Assembly: GCF_003337715.1 (NCBI RefSeq)
Contig: NZ_QPIX01000005.1
Span: 248,001-312,000 of the forward strand
Length of the DNA stretch: 64,000 bases
Direction: 5' to 3'
DNA from: Ciceribacter lividus
Lineage (GTDB): Bacteria > Pseudomonadota > Alphaproteobacteria > Rhizobiales > Rhizobiaceae
Within the stretch, counting starts at the first letter, position 1. Each line of letters opens with the position of its first letter. This document shows, piece by piece, positions 1 through 8,035 of this stretch. Under the pieces are notes generated by a model. That model ran no database searches. It saw nothing but the letters and a program-made list of their open reading frames with translations, and had not been told where the DNA came from. Position numbers and translations under genes: made by a program.

Positions 1-352
1 CAAACTTCACGATCTTGTACGGCTTCCCGTTGCGGAAGACCGGATTGTAGGACGCCTCGATCCAGACTTCCCGTCCGCCCTTGCCGATGCGCTTGTATTG
101 CCGCTGGTCGAACTCGCCGGCTCCGAGTTTTGCCCAGAATTCACGGTAGGCGGGGCTGTTTACCTCGGCCGGATCGACGAATGTCCGGTGGTGCTGACCG
201 ACGATATCCGGGAGCGTATAGCCGAGAGCCTTACAGAAATTCTCGTTGGCTGTGATGATGGTTCCATCCATCCTGAACTCGATGATCGCCTGGGAGCGGC
301 TCATCGCTTCCAGAACGGCCTTTGCTTCCGATCCACTACCAAATCCCAACAT
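1..352 (-). CDS. PAS-domain methyl-accepting chemotaxis-type protein, N-terminal part (cut by window edge)
   Basis: Only the first 117 or so codons are present; the gene runs off the left edge. The translation begins MLGFGSGSEAKAVLEAMSRS and continues into a PAS fold (INDGTIITANENF-like segment, then a VGQHHRTFVDP segment and a WIEASYNPVFRNGKPYKI end), the arrangement found at the start of rhizobial soluble or PAS-linked chemoreceptors. The ATG at 352 has a GGAG six bases upstream, so I prefer it to the ATG at 358. PAS domains in this family sense redox state or small ligands through a bound cofactor; the signalling domain that would prove a receptor is outside the window, so a PAS sensor kinase or cyclase remains possible. 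Confidence 0.7.
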   Translation of the reverse strand, partial: MLGFGSGSEAKAVLEAMSRSQAIIEFRMDGTIITANENFCKALGYTLPDIVGQHHRTFVDPAEVNSPAYREFWAKLGAGEFDQRQYKRIGKGGREVWIEASYNPVFRNGKPYKIVKF

Positions 353-592
353 CTGCATCTCCGAAAAAGGCGCTCCCAGTGGTTGATCCCAAAAGGCGGG
401 CGCGCCGGTGCCCCTCTGATTTCTATGGGGCTAATTCTTGCATGGTGCAGTTTACGAACGGTGAACGTCTCGCACGCCGCAAAGAACAAATCCGGACATT
501 TTCGGGCGTTTCTTGGCACTCTCGGTCCTGAGGTGCCGTGGTGGGTGCGCGCGAGGTCCCCCGCGCGCTGCTATGGGAGGTAACTTACGGTG

Positions 593-1426
593 CTATTTCT
601 CTGGTTGCGGGCGTCCCTTCGCCGCCTGCCAAAGCTCCTCCATCCGCTCCAGCGTGGCGCCTTCGAGGGTCTCGCCTGACGCTTCAAGATTTTTCTCTAT
701 ATATTTGAAACGTTGTCTGAATTTTGCGTTCGTTCCGCGCAAGGCCTGTTCAGGGTCGGTGCCGACATGGCGGCCGATATTGACGAGTGCGAAGATCAGG
801 TCGCCGAGTTCGTCGGTGATCTTATCAGGGCGACCCTCGACAAGTGCCTCGCGCAGCTCGCCGATCTCCTCCTCGATCTTGTCAAGGATGGGGGCGGCCT
901 CGGACCAGTCGAAGCCGACCTTGGCGGCCCGTTCCTGCAGCTTGATCGCTTCCGTCAGTGCCGGAAACGAGCGCTGCACCGTACCGAGATGTCCGTCGTG
1001 GTGCACTTCGGCGACGCCGCGGCGGCGGCGCTTCTCGCTTCGCTCCGCCTTCTCCTCGGCCTTGATCGCGTCCCACTGCACCTTGACGGCCTCGGGTGTC
1101 GCCGCGTCCGAGACGGCGAAGACGTGGGGATGGCGGCGGATCATCTTCCCGGTGATCGCCTCGACGACGTCGCCGAAGGAAAAGAGGTCGGCCTCTTCCG
1201 CCATCCGCGCATGGAAAACCACCTGCAGCAGAAGGTCGCCGAGCTCCTCGCAGAGGTCGTCTGGATCGTTGCGCTCGATCGCGTCGGCGACCTCGTAGGC
1301 CTCCTCGATCGTGTAGGGCTTGATCGTCTCGAAGGTCTGGACGATGTCCCAGGGGCACCCGGTCTTCGGGTCGCGCAGCGCCGCCATGATCTCGATGAGG
1401 CGGCCGATATCCTTGGAAGCTTCCAT
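593..1426 (-). CDS. mazG: Nucleoside triphosphate pyrophosphohydrolase MazG
   Basis: A 277-residue protein with the two tandem MazG domains of the full-length housekeeping enzyme. The N-terminal copy shows DPKTGCPWDIVQTFETIKPY, then EEAYEVADAI and CEELGDLLLQVVFHARM, which carry the E-E-x-x-E and E-x-x-D metal ligands; the second copy has EEEIGELREAL and DELGDLIFALVNIGRH. The family hydrolyses NTPs to NMP and pyrophosphate in the cytoplasm and clears aberrant nucleotides. It is followed in the same direction of reading by nothing within 240 bases, and it lies downstream of the nucleoside deaminase gene, with a 44-base gap, so the two may share a transcript. Length and domain order are normal for the family. 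Confidence 0.95.
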   Translation of the reverse strand: MEASKDIGRLIEIMAALRDPKTGCPWDIVQTFETIKPYTIEEAYEVADAIERNDPDDLCEELGDLLLQVVFHARMAEEADLFSFGDVVEAITGKMIRRHPHVFAVSDAATPEAVKVQWDAIKAEEKAERSEKRRRRGVAEVHHDGHLGTVQRSFPALTEAIKLQERAAKVGFDWSEAAPILDKIEEEIGELREALVEGRPDKITDELGDLIFALVNIGRHVGTDPEQALRGTNAKFRQRFKYIEKNLEASGETLEGATLERMEELWQAAKGRPQPEK

Positions 1427-1470
1427 ATGCGTTTTCGCTCCGGGCGGACAGGCGCCGCCTTCCGTTCGTG

Positions 1471-2064
1471 TCAGTTGAGGGGAATGTCGTTCCCGCCCTT
1501 CGAGGATTGGTATGCGGCCGAGAGGCGGTCATAGGTCTCGCGAATGCGCCGCGACTGTTCCTCGAGCGCCGGGCGTTCGCGGGGCTCCGCCCCCGCGACG
1601 AGGTCGGTGAGGGCATGGGAATGCCAGAACGCATTCGCCCTGCGGTAGCCGCCGGGTTCGAGTCCGAAGACCTCCTTCAGGATCTTGAGGTCGTGCGGGA
1701 TGGCGAAGGCGTCTCGGCTGTCCTCGTGGCTGAAGAAATAATAGAAATTGTCGAAGCCCGCCCAGGTGATCGCCGACATGCACATGGTGCAGGGCTCGTG
1801 GGTCGACAGGAAGATCAGGTCGCGTGTGTCCGGCCGTTCGGCGAGCTTGTAGAACCTCTTCAGCGTGTGGACCTCGCCGTGCCAGAGCGGGTTCTCCGTC
1901 TCGTTGTTGGTTTCGGCAAGAACCAGCGAGAGATCGGATTTCCTGAGTACGGCCGCGCCGAACACCTTGTTGCCGGCGGCGACCCCGCGGGCGGTGAGCG
2001 GCAGGATGTCGTGTTCTATGACGTCGAGAAGGCGTGCGGCGGGGACGGGCGTTGCGGTGGTCAA
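1471..2064 (-). CDS. Nucleoside/nucleobase deaminase, CMP/dCMP deaminase fold, with TTG start
   Basis: A cytidine-deaminase-like zinc enzyme of 197 residues. The zinc and proton-shuttle site is read as H62-G-E64 and P91-C92-T-M-C95. The usual family motif is H/C-A-E, so the glycine is a variant. No ATG lies at the start of the conserved region; I choose TTG at 2064 because an AGGAA ribosome-binding site sits eight bases upstream and the reading frame upstream of it is low-complexity antisense to cysG. The expected reaction is hydrolytic deamination of a purine or pyrimidine base or nucleoside in the cytoplasm; the exact substrate (guanine, cytosine, tRNA adenosine) cannot be told from sequence. 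TadA is less likely because the TadA-typical flanking residues are not recognisable. Confidence 0.75.
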   Translation of the reverse strand: MTTATPVPAARLLDVIEHDILPLTARGVAAGNKVFGAAVLRKSDLSLVLAETNNETENPLWHGEVHTLKRFYKLAERPDTRDLIFLSTHEPCTMCMSAITWAGFDNFYYFFSHEDSRDAFAIPHDLKILKEVFGLEPGGYRRANAFWHSHALTDLVAGAEPRERPALEEQSRRIRETYDRLSAAYQSSKGGNDIPLN

Positions 2065-2287
2065 GGCGCTGTTCCTGTTGTTGTCCGGGCTATCCTTGGC
2101 TGCCCCGGCGGCAAAAGTCAAAACGACGATCGCCGAAGACAGGTCGCGGCGGGCACCGGTGAGATTTGCTCGGATTTCGCGGATGCCTAGCAAAGAAATG
2201 TGCGCCTCGCGAGGGCGACGGATTCCTGTTTCTTCAAACCATTGCCGCGAACGGCGATATTGGGCCAGTCTGCAACAGGGTCGAGTT

Positions 2288-3727
2288 ATGGCTGCAACCG
2301 AGTACCAGCTTTCCGTCTTTCCCGCCTTCGTCAAGGTGGCGGGTGCCGTCGTCGCCGTGTTCGGCAACGGGGCGGAGGCGTTTGCCAAGGCGAGGCTCAT
2401 CAAGAACACCTCGGCCCGCGTGATCGCCTATGCCGACCGGCCGCGTGCCGACTACGCGGAATTCCTGGCGACCTCGGACATCGAGGTCCGCCGCGAACCC
2501 TTCGCCGCGACGCAGGTGGAGGGCGCTGTGCTCGTCTTCGCCGCGACCGGCGATGCGGCGGCAGATCGTGCCATCGTTGCCGCCGCCCGCGACCGTAACA
2601 TTCCGGCGAACGCCGTCGACCAGCCCGAGCATTGCGATTTCTTCACGCCGGCGCTCGTCAACCGCGCACCGATCGCTGTTGCGATCGGCACGGAAGGGGC
2701 AGGCCCGGTGCTCTCCCAGATGATTCGCGCCGAGATCGACCGCCGGCTGCCGAAGACGCTCGGACGCCTCGCGCGTCTCGCCGAGGATTGCCGCGCAGCC
2801 GTCGACCGGACCGTGCCGCGCGGTTCTGCGCGCCGGGCCTTCTGGCGCCGGTTCTTCCGCGGCGATGTCGCGTCGGCCGTGGAAAAGGGCGATGTCGCTG
2901 GCGCCCGGCGCAACGCCGTCCGGCTGATGCGGGGCAGTTCCTCCGCCGAGCCGGGCCGGATTTTCCTGGTCGGTGCCGGTCCCGGTGCCGAAGACCTGCT
3001 GACGCTGCGCGCCCATCGCCTGCTGATCGAGGCCGATACCATCGTCTACGACGCGCTGGTGCCGCAGGCGGTGGTCGACATGGGCCGGCGCGATGCCGAG
3101 CGCATTTCCGTCGGCAAGCGCAAGGGCTGCCATACCAAGTCGCAGGACGAGATCAACGCGTTGCTCGTCGCTCTCGGGCGTGCCGGAAAGCGTGTCGTGC
3201 GACTGAAATCCGGCGACCCGCTCGTCTTCGGGCGTGCCGGCGAGGAAATGGCGGTGCTGCGCAATGCCGGCATCCCCTATGAAGTCGTGCCGGGTATCAC
3301 TGCCGCCTTCGCTGCCGCTGCCGATTTTGAGCTGCCGCTGACGCTGCGCGGCGTCGCCTCGTCGCTGGTCTTCACCACGGGCCACGACCTGAACGGCGAA
3401 GCGCTGCCCGACTGGGCGCGGCTTGCCCTTTCCGGAGCCACCGTTGCCGTATATATGGGCCGGACCGTCGCCGCGTCCGTCGCCGCGCGCCTGATGGCGG
3501 CTGGTCTCGCCGACGACACGACCGTCGCGGTCGTCGAGAATGCCGGACGGGACGAGCGCCGCCTGCTCCACGGCACGCTGCGGGAGCTTCCCGACCTCGA
3601 GGCGCGCACCGAACTCGAGGGCCCGGTGATGGTGATCATCGGCGATGCCGTCGCCGGCGCGAATTTCGACCGTTCCGAACCGCTGCGGGGCAAGGTTGCC
3701 CGCCGCGCCACACTCGTGAGGATCTGA
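2288..3727 (+). CDS. cysG: Siroheme synthase CysG (precorrin-2 dehydrogenase/ferrochelatase plus uroporphyrinogen-III methyltransferase)
   Basis: A 479-residue bifunctional protein. Residues 1-210 form the NAD-binding half (GAVVAVFGNGAEAFAKARL, then VDQPEHCDFFTPALVNR), which oxidises precorrin-2 and inserts iron. From about residue 222 the methyltransferase half starts with GRIFLVGAGPGAEDLLTLRA and continues through KSGDPLVFGRAGEE, which adds two methyl groups from SAM to uroporphyrinogen III. The product, siroheme, is the cofactor of the sulfite reductase encoded two genes downstream, so the operon makes both the enzyme and its cofactor. The ATG at 2288 follows a CAGGG ribosome site and aligns with the family N-terminus. 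The stop codon is followed after one base by the next start. Confidence 0.95.
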   Translation: MAATEYQLSVFPAFVKVAGAVVAVFGNGAEAFAKARLIKNTSARVIAYADRPRADYAEFLATSDIEVRREPFAATQVEGAVLVFAATGDAAADRAIVAAARDRNIPANAVDQPEHCDFFTPALVNRAPIAVAIGTEGAGPVLSQMIRAEIDRRLPKTLGRLARLAEDCRAAVDRTVPRGSARRAFWRRFFRGDVASAVEKGDVAGARRNAVRLMRGSSSAEPGRIFLVGAGPGAEDLLTLRAHRLLIEADTIVYDALVPQAVVDMGRRDAERISVGKRKGCHTKSQDEINALLVALGRAGKRVVRLKSGDPLVFGRAGEEMAVLRNAGIPYEVVPGITAAFAAAADFELPLTLRGVASSLVFTTGHDLNGEALPDWARLALSGATVAVYMGRTVAASVAARLMAAGLADDTTVAVVENAGRDERRLLHGTLRELPDLEARTELEGPVMVIIGDAVAGANFDRSEPLRGKVARRATLVRI

Positions 3728-3728
3728 C

Positions 3729-4043
3729 ATGGCAGAGAAAGTACTGACCGCAAATCGCCTCGGCGACGGGATCGCCGTCTGGCTCGATGCGAACGGCCAG
3801 TGGACCGAGAACCTGCAGGAGGCGTTCGTCGCCCGCCATCCGGAGGCCGTCGAGGCGCTGGAAGCTGCCGGCCGTCGTGCCTTTGCGAGTAACCTCGTTC
3901 TCGACGTCAATGTCGTCGACGTCGAGGAGCAGGGCGGCGTCCTGCGGCCGAAGCGCCTGCGCGAGCGCATCCGCGCGCTCGGTCCCACCATTGCCTATGC
4001 GGACGGCCACGGTTTTGCCGATCCCGACTTCATTGCCGCCTGA
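3729..4043 (+). CDS. DUF2849 protein of the sulfite-reduction operon
   Basis: A 104-residue soluble protein with no signal peptide or membrane segment. The N-terminal part (VLTANRLGDGIAVWLDANGQW) and the central DVNVVDVEEQGG segment are typical of DUF2849, a small family that I know from alphaproteobacterial siroheme/sulfite reductase operons. Its molecular role is unknown. Start one base after the cysG stop and end nine bases before cysI argue that it is translated with them and works in assimilatory sulfite reduction or in siroheme delivery (inference). Confidence 0.85.
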   Translation: MAEKVLTANRLGDGIAVWLDANGQWTENLQEAFVARHPEAVEALEAAGRRAFASNLVLDVNVVDVEEQGGVLRPKRLRERIRALGPTIAYADGHGFADPDFIAA

Positions 4044-4051
4044 GGAGCCTC

Positions 4052-5722
4052 ATGTACCGCTACGATGAATTCGATCACGCCTTCGTTTCTGCCCGCGTCG
4101 AGCAGTTTCGCGACCAGGTCGCGCGCCGGCTGAACGGCGAGATCGCCGAGGATGCCTTCCGGCCGCTGCGCCTGATGAACGGCGTCTATCTGCAGCTGCA
4201 CGCCTACATGCTGCGGGTCGCCATCCCCTACGGGACGCTGAATTCGCGCCAGATGCGCATGCTCGCCCATATCGCGCGGCGCTATGACCGCGGCTACGGC
4301 CATTTCACGACCCGGCAGAACATCCAGTACAACTGGCCGCGGCTCGTCGATACCCCGGACATCCTGGCCGAGCTCGCCAGTGTCGAGATGCATGCGATCC
4401 AGACGTCGGGCAACTGCATCCGCAACGTGACGGCCGACCATTTCGCTGGCGCCGCTGCGGACGAAGTCGCTGATCCGCGTCCCTATGCCGAAATTCTGCG
4501 CCAGTGGTCCTCCGTCCATCCGGAGTTCTCCTTCCTGCCGCGCAAGTTCAAGATCGCCGTCACCGGCGCGCCGAGCGACCGCGCGGCGATCCAGGTGCAC
4601 GACATCGGCCTGCATCTCAAGAAGGACGAGAGCGGCGCGCTCGGCTTTGCCGTCTATGTCGGCGGCGGGCAGGGGCGTACACCGCTTCTCGCCAAGAAGA
4701 TCCGCGATTTCCTGCCGGAGGAGGACCTGCTCTCCTACGTGACGGCGGTTGTGCGCGTCTACAATCTCCACGGCCGGCGCGACAACAAGTACAAGGCGCG
4801 CATCAAGATCCTCGTCCACGAGACCGGCGTCGAGGAACTGACGCGGCAGGTGGAGGCGGAATTCGAGACGATCCGCGACGGCGAACTGAAACTGCCAGAC
4901 GCCGATATCCGTGCGATCGAGCGATATTTCGCATTGCCGGCGCTCGCCGAGCGTCCGGAAGGCTGGGCCGATCTCGCCCGCGCCAAGAAGGCCGACCCGG
5001 CCTTTGCCGCCTGGGTCGCCCGCAATGTCGCACCCCACAAGCACCCCGACTACGGCATGGTGACGATCTCGCTGAAGCCGATCGGCGGTACGCCGGGTGA
5101 TGCGAGCGCTGAGCAGATGGACGCGGTCGCCGACATCGCCGAACGCTATGCCTTCGACGAGATCCGGGTGAGCCACGAGCAGAACCTCGTCCTGCCGCAT
5201 GTAGCGCTCGCCGACCTGTCGGCCGTCTACGCGGCCCTGGTGGAGACCGGTCTTGCGACCGCCAATGCCGGGCTAATCACCGACATCATCGCGTGCCCGG
5301 GTCTCGACTACTGCGCGCTGGCGAATGCCCGCTCGATCCCCGTTGCCCAGGAAATCTCCAGACGCTTCGCTTCTGCCGAACGGCAGGAGGAGATCGGTGC
5401 GCTGAAGATCAAGATTTCCGGCTGCATCAATGCCTGCGGCCACCACCATGTCGGCCATATCGGCCTGCTGGGTGTGGAAAAGAAGGGCGCCGAACTCTAC
5501 CAGATCACCCTCGGCGGTTCCGGCGACGAGAATGCCTCGATCGGCGAGATCATCGGCCGCGGCTTCGAGCCGGAGAAGGTGACCGACGCGGTGGAAACCA
5601 TCGTCGACACCTATCTGGGTCTGCGGCTTTCGCACGAGGAGACCTTCCTCGACGCCTATCGCCGCGTCGGCCCGCAGCCGTTCAAGGATGCCCTCTACGG
5701 GGAAGCGGCGGAAGCCGCGTGA
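4052..5722 (+). CDS. cysI: Assimilatory sulfite (nitrite/sulfite) reductase hemoprotein, CysI-type
   Basis: A 556-residue siroheme-[4Fe-4S] enzyme that reduces sulfite to sulfide with six electrons. Both halves of the family fold are present (FTTRQNIQYNWPRL near residue 90; SHEQNLVLPHV near 375). The cofactor cysteines are C415 and C421 in CPGLDYC and C458 and C462 in SGCINACGHHH, the expected C-x5-C ... C-x3-C pattern. It sits in an operon with cysG, DUF2849 and DUF934. No flavoprotein subunit gene (cysJ) is in the window, so electrons probably come from a ferredoxin or another donor; fpr lies 710 bases downstream. Nitrite reduction cannot be excluded, but the siroheme operon context and absence of nir genes favour sulfite. 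Confidence 0.92.
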   Translation: MYRYDEFDHAFVSARVEQFRDQVARRLNGEIAEDAFRPLRLMNGVYLQLHAYMLRVAIPYGTLNSRQMRMLAHIARRYDRGYGHFTTRQNIQYNWPRLVDTPDILAELASVEMHAIQTSGNCIRNVTADHFAGAAADEVADPRPYAEILRQWSSVHPEFSFLPRKFKIAVTGAPSDRAAIQVHDIGLHLKKDESGALGFAVYVGGGQGRTPLLAKKIRDFLPEEDLLSYVTAVVRVYNLHGRRDNKYKARIKILVHETGVEELTRQVEAEFETIRDGELKLPDADIRAIERYFALPALAERPEGWADLARAKKADPAFAAWVARNVAPHKHPDYGMVTISLKPIGGTPGDASAEQMDAVADIAERYAFDEIRVSHEQNLVLPHVALADLSAVYAALVETGLATANAGLITDIIACPGLDYCALANARSIPVAQEISRRFASAERQEEIGALKIKISGCINACGHHHVGHIGLLGVEKKGAELYQITLGGSGDENASIGEIIGRGFEPEKVTDAVETIVDTYLGLRLSHEETFLDAYRRVGPQPFKDALYGEAAEAA

Positions 5723-5732
5723 GGAAGAACTG

Positions 5733-6245
5733 ATGACCAGCATTTGGAAAGAAACCGGATTCGTCGAGAACGATCCCTGGGTGATCGAGACGGACGAGCG
5801 CAAGGCAGGCGAGGGGGAAGTACCCGTTCTCGGTCTCGCGAGCTTCCTTGAAAGGGTCGAGGAGAGCAATGAAGGCGGCTTTGGCGTGCTGATCGCGCCG
5901 GCCGACGACGTCACGAAGCTCGCACCCTATCTCGACAGGATCGCGCTGGTGGCGCTTGCCTTTCCAGCCTTCGGCGACGGGCGAGCCTTCAGTCACGCAT
6001 CCATCCTGCGCGGCCGTCTCGGATATACCGGGGAGATACGCGCCATCGGCGATGTACTGATCGACCAGATCCCGCTGATGCTCCGCACAGGCTTCGACAG
6101 CTTCGCCGTGACCAACGAGGTCGCGAGGCGGCGGCTTGCCGAGGGTCGGCTGCCTGGGATCGCCGACCACTATCAGCCGGCCGCACGATCGGCGACCGTC
6201 CCCGGCGGCTACAGCTGGCGGCGGACCAGCCGCGCGGGTGGATAA
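5733..6245 (+). CDS. DUF934 protein, putative sulfite-reduction accessory factor
   Basis: A 170-residue cytoplasmic protein of the DUF934 family, which is commonly annotated as an oxidoreductase associated with CysI although no activity is established. Recognisable features are the early WKETGFVENDPW segment and the central FPAFGDGRAFSHASILRGR block that is the most conserved part of the family. The ATG at 5733 follows GAGGAAG and lies ten bases after the cysI stop. Position as the last gene of the cysG-DUF2849-cysI operon suggests a role in electron transfer to, or assembly of, the reductase (inference). Confidence 0.85.
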   Translation: MTSIWKETGFVENDPWVIETDERKAGEGEVPVLGLASFLERVEESNEGGFGVLIAPADDVTKLAPYLDRIALVALAFPAFGDGRAFSHASILRGRLGYTGEIRAIGDVLIDQIPLMLRTGFDSFAVTNEVARRRLAEGRLPGIADHYQPAARSATVPGGYSWRRTSRAGG

Positions 6246-6294
6246 GATATCGCGAAACTACTATATTTGCGCCGAAGATTTGACTGTGCTCAAG

Positions 6295-6349
6295 GTCACG
6301 GTCGTCCAGGCGAGGCATACGGTCGCAAAAAAGTTCGGGCGACCGTGAC
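6295..6349. repeat. Inverted repeat with 10-bp arms upstream of fpr
   Basis: GTCACGGTCG (6295-6304) and CGACCGTGAC (6340-6349) are perfect inverted copies around a 35-base spacer, and the spacer holds a third, direct copy of ACGGTCG (6319-6325). The element lies 84 bases before the fpr start. It could be a regulator site with two or three half-sites or an RNA hairpin in the leader; the sequence alone does not decide. Confidence 0.4.
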
Positions 6350-6432
6350 GGAATGCCCGGTTTCGCAGCCGCAGCACATAGGGTATATGGCCCCGGTGGC
6401 CGACAGAGAGACGAAACAGGAAGCGACACAGC

Positions 6433-7245
6433 ATGAATGCTCCAGTGATGACCAAGTCCGCGGAATTGATCGTGCCGGAAGGCGTCTATGCCGAGACCGT
6501 GCTCAGCGTGACCCACTATACCGACCGGCTGTTCCGGTTCCGGATGACGCGTCCCGCGGGCTTCCGCTTCCGCTCGGGCGAATTCGCGATGATCGGGCTC
6601 ATCGTTGACGGCAAGCCGATCTACCGCGCCTACTCGATCGCGAGCCCTTCCTGGGATGAAGAGCTCGAATTTTTCTCGATCAAGGTTCCCGATGGTCCGC
6701 TTACCCAGCATCTGCAGCGCATCCAGCCGGGTGACAAGGTGCTGATGCGCAAGAAGCCGACGGGGACGCTGGTGCTCGACGCGCTCACCCCCGGCAAGCG
6801 GCTCTACATGTTCTCGACCGGCACCGGCATCGCACCCTTTGCAAGCCTCATCCGCGATCCGGAAACCTACGAGAAGTTCGAGGAGGTCATCCTCACCCAC
6901 ACTTGCCGGGAAGTCGCGGAGCTGAAATACGGTTTCGACCTGATGGAGGAAATCCGCAACCACGAGTTCCTGGCCGAAATCGTCGGCGACAAGCTCAAGC
7001 ATTATGCGACGGTCACCCGTGAGGACTATCCCTTCCGCGGCCGCATCACCGACCTCATCGAAAACGGCAAGCTGTTCGCCGATCTCGGCGTGCCGCCGCT
7101 GGACCCGGCGGTCGACCGCGGGATGATCTGCGGCTCGTCGGACATGCTGAAGGACACCAAGGCGCTGCTTGAAAAGGCGGGCCTCACCGAAGGTGCCAAC
7201 AGCAAGCCCGCGGAGTTCGTCATCGAGCGCGCCTTCGTCGGCTGA
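6433..7245 (+). CDS. fpr: Ferredoxin/flavodoxin-NADP+ reductase
   Basis: A 270-residue FAD enzyme of the bacterial subclass I/II Fpr type. The FAD site is RAYS at residues 65-68 (YRAYSIASP), and the NADP(H) domain begins with STGTGIAPFASLIRDP and includes HTCREVAELKYG. The C-terminus ends EFVIERAFVG, typical of the short bacterial enzymes. It exchanges electrons between NADPH and ferredoxin or flavodoxin in the cytoplasm. The ATG at 6433 is preceded by AGGAAG. It is separated from the sulfite-reduction operon by 187 bases holding an inverted repeat, so it probably has its own promoter, and a strong terminator follows it. Confidence 0.92.
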   Translation: MNAPVMTKSAELIVPEGVYAETVLSVTHYTDRLFRFRMTRPAGFRFRSGEFAMIGLIVDGKPIYRAYSIASPSWDEELEFFSIKVPDGPLTQHLQRIQPGDKVLMRKKPTGTLVLDALTPGKRLYMFSTGTGIAPFASLIRDPETYEKFEEVILTHTCREVAELKYGFDLMEEIRNHEFLAEIVGDKLKHYATVTREDYPFRGRITDLIENGKLFADLGVPPLDPAVDRGMICGSSDMLKDTKALLEKAGLTEGANSKPAEFVIERAFVG

Positions 7246-7270
7246 CGCGATCCTTTCGGTAAGTCACGAA

Positions 7271-7299
7271 AAAAACGCCCGGATTTTCCGGGCGTTTTT
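7271..7299. terminator. Bidirectional intrinsic terminator between fpr and the GntR gene
   Basis: AAAAACGCCCGG (7271-7282) and CCGGGCGTTTTT (7288-7299) form a 12-bp stem with a five-base ATTTT loop. There are T-runs on both strands, so it can end fpr from the left and the gntR gene from the right. Confidence 0.93.
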
Positions 7300-7326
7300 C
7301 GTTTGAACAGTATCGATGTGTAGAAC

Positions 7327-7950
7327 TCAGGTTCCGGCGAGGTGGGAGATCAGCGCTTCCATTGCCGTTTGCGCTTCGCTGGCGTCGCCCTTGTGGATCG
7401 CCCGGATGACGCTGACATGGAAGGCGACCGAGCGATCCATCTTTTCGGGCGTCGCCCGCGCGAACCAGAGCCGGCGCGAATGCGTCTGCAGCGGTGCCAA
7501 GGCGGCAATGAGGAACCGGTTCGGGCAGGCCTCCTCGACAATCTCGTCGAACTGCTTGTCGGCCGAGAGAAACCCTTCGAAGTCGCCGGCGACGGCGGCC
7601 GCGGTCATCGCCTGGGCGCAGGCCAGCAGTCCTTCGCGTTGCTCGGCATTGGCGCTTTCGGCGACGAGAGAGGCGGCGAGGGGTTCGAGCTTGTGCCGCA
7701 CCGCCATGATGTCCTTGTGATCCTCCGGGTGAATTTCGGTCACGAGCAGGCCGACTCGCGGCTTCACCTCGATCAGCCCCTGCCATTCGAGCTTCTGGAT
7801 GGCCTCACGCACGGGCGTGCGTCCATGTCCGGCGAGATCGATCAGTTCCTTCTCAGTCACCCTGGCGCCGGGCCTGAGCTTCAGCGTCACGATCTCGCGC
7901 TCCAGGGCGAGATAGGCGAGGTGGCTCAGCGATCCGGCTTGTTTCGACAT
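7327..7950 (-). CDS. GntR-family regulator (FCD domain) of the adjacent DapA-like gene
   Basis: A 207-residue repressor-type protein. The winged helix is near residues 10-75 (REIVTLKLRPGARVTEKELID ... GRTPVREAIQKLEWQGLIEV), followed by an FCD ligand domain with H-x3-H/H type metal-binding helices (VRHKLEPLAASLV, FHVSVIRAIHKGDAS). The ATG at 7950 is the first codon in frame with the family N-terminus; upstream reading runs antisense through the divergent gene. It faces the DapA-family gene across 85 bases holding two perfect copies of the palindrome CTGATATATCAG, so it very likely controls both genes and responds to the pathway substrate or product (inference). Confidence 0.9.
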   Translation of the reverse strand: MSKQAGSLSHLAYLALEREIVTLKLRPGARVTEKELIDLAGHGRTPVREAIQKLEWQGLIEVKPRVGLLVTEIHPEDHKDIMAVRHKLEPLAASLVAESANAEQREGLLACAQAMTAAAVAGDFEGFLSADKQFDEIVEEACPNRFLIAALAPLQTHSRRLWFARATPEKMDRSVAFHVSVIRAIHKGDASEAQTAMEALISHLAGT

Positions 7951-7962
7951 TGATGGTCCTTT

Positions 7963-7974
7963 CTGATATATCAG
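7963..7974. promoter_or_regulatory. GntR operator candidate 1
   Basis: A perfect 12-bp palindrome, CTGATATATCAG, 12 bases upstream of the gntR start. It is identical to the copy at 8010-8021. TGATATATCA-like cores are usual for FCD-type GntR proteins. Confidence 0.7.
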
Positions 7975-8009
7975 ATATTGACATGTCGCATTCGAGATGG
8001 CAAGCTCCA

Positions 8010-8021
8010 CTGATATATCAG
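8010..8021. promoter_or_regulatory. GntR operator candidate 2
   Basis: Second perfect CTGATATATCAG, centre-to-centre 47 bp from the first and 14 bases before the DapA-like start. A TTGACA box at 7978-7983 would place the transcription start close to this palindrome, so binding here would block the promoter. Confidence 0.7.
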
Positions 8022-8035
8022 CAAAGGAGCTCCAC

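Noticed and set aside
547-568. GCGCGCG/CGCGCGC hairpin between mazG and the receptor gene, considered as a terminator or small RNA end
   Set aside because: No T-run on either strand, and simple GC alternation forms hairpins easily in this genome.
2065-2287. Cobalamin or SAM riboswitch before cysG
   Set aside because: No B12-box-like or SAM-box-like sequence or suitable stems could be found by eye in the 223 bases.
2234-3991. A long minus-strand open frame opposite cysG and DUF2849
   Set aside because: No family resemblance and composition typical of antisense frames in high-GC DNA; cysG on the plus strand explains the region.
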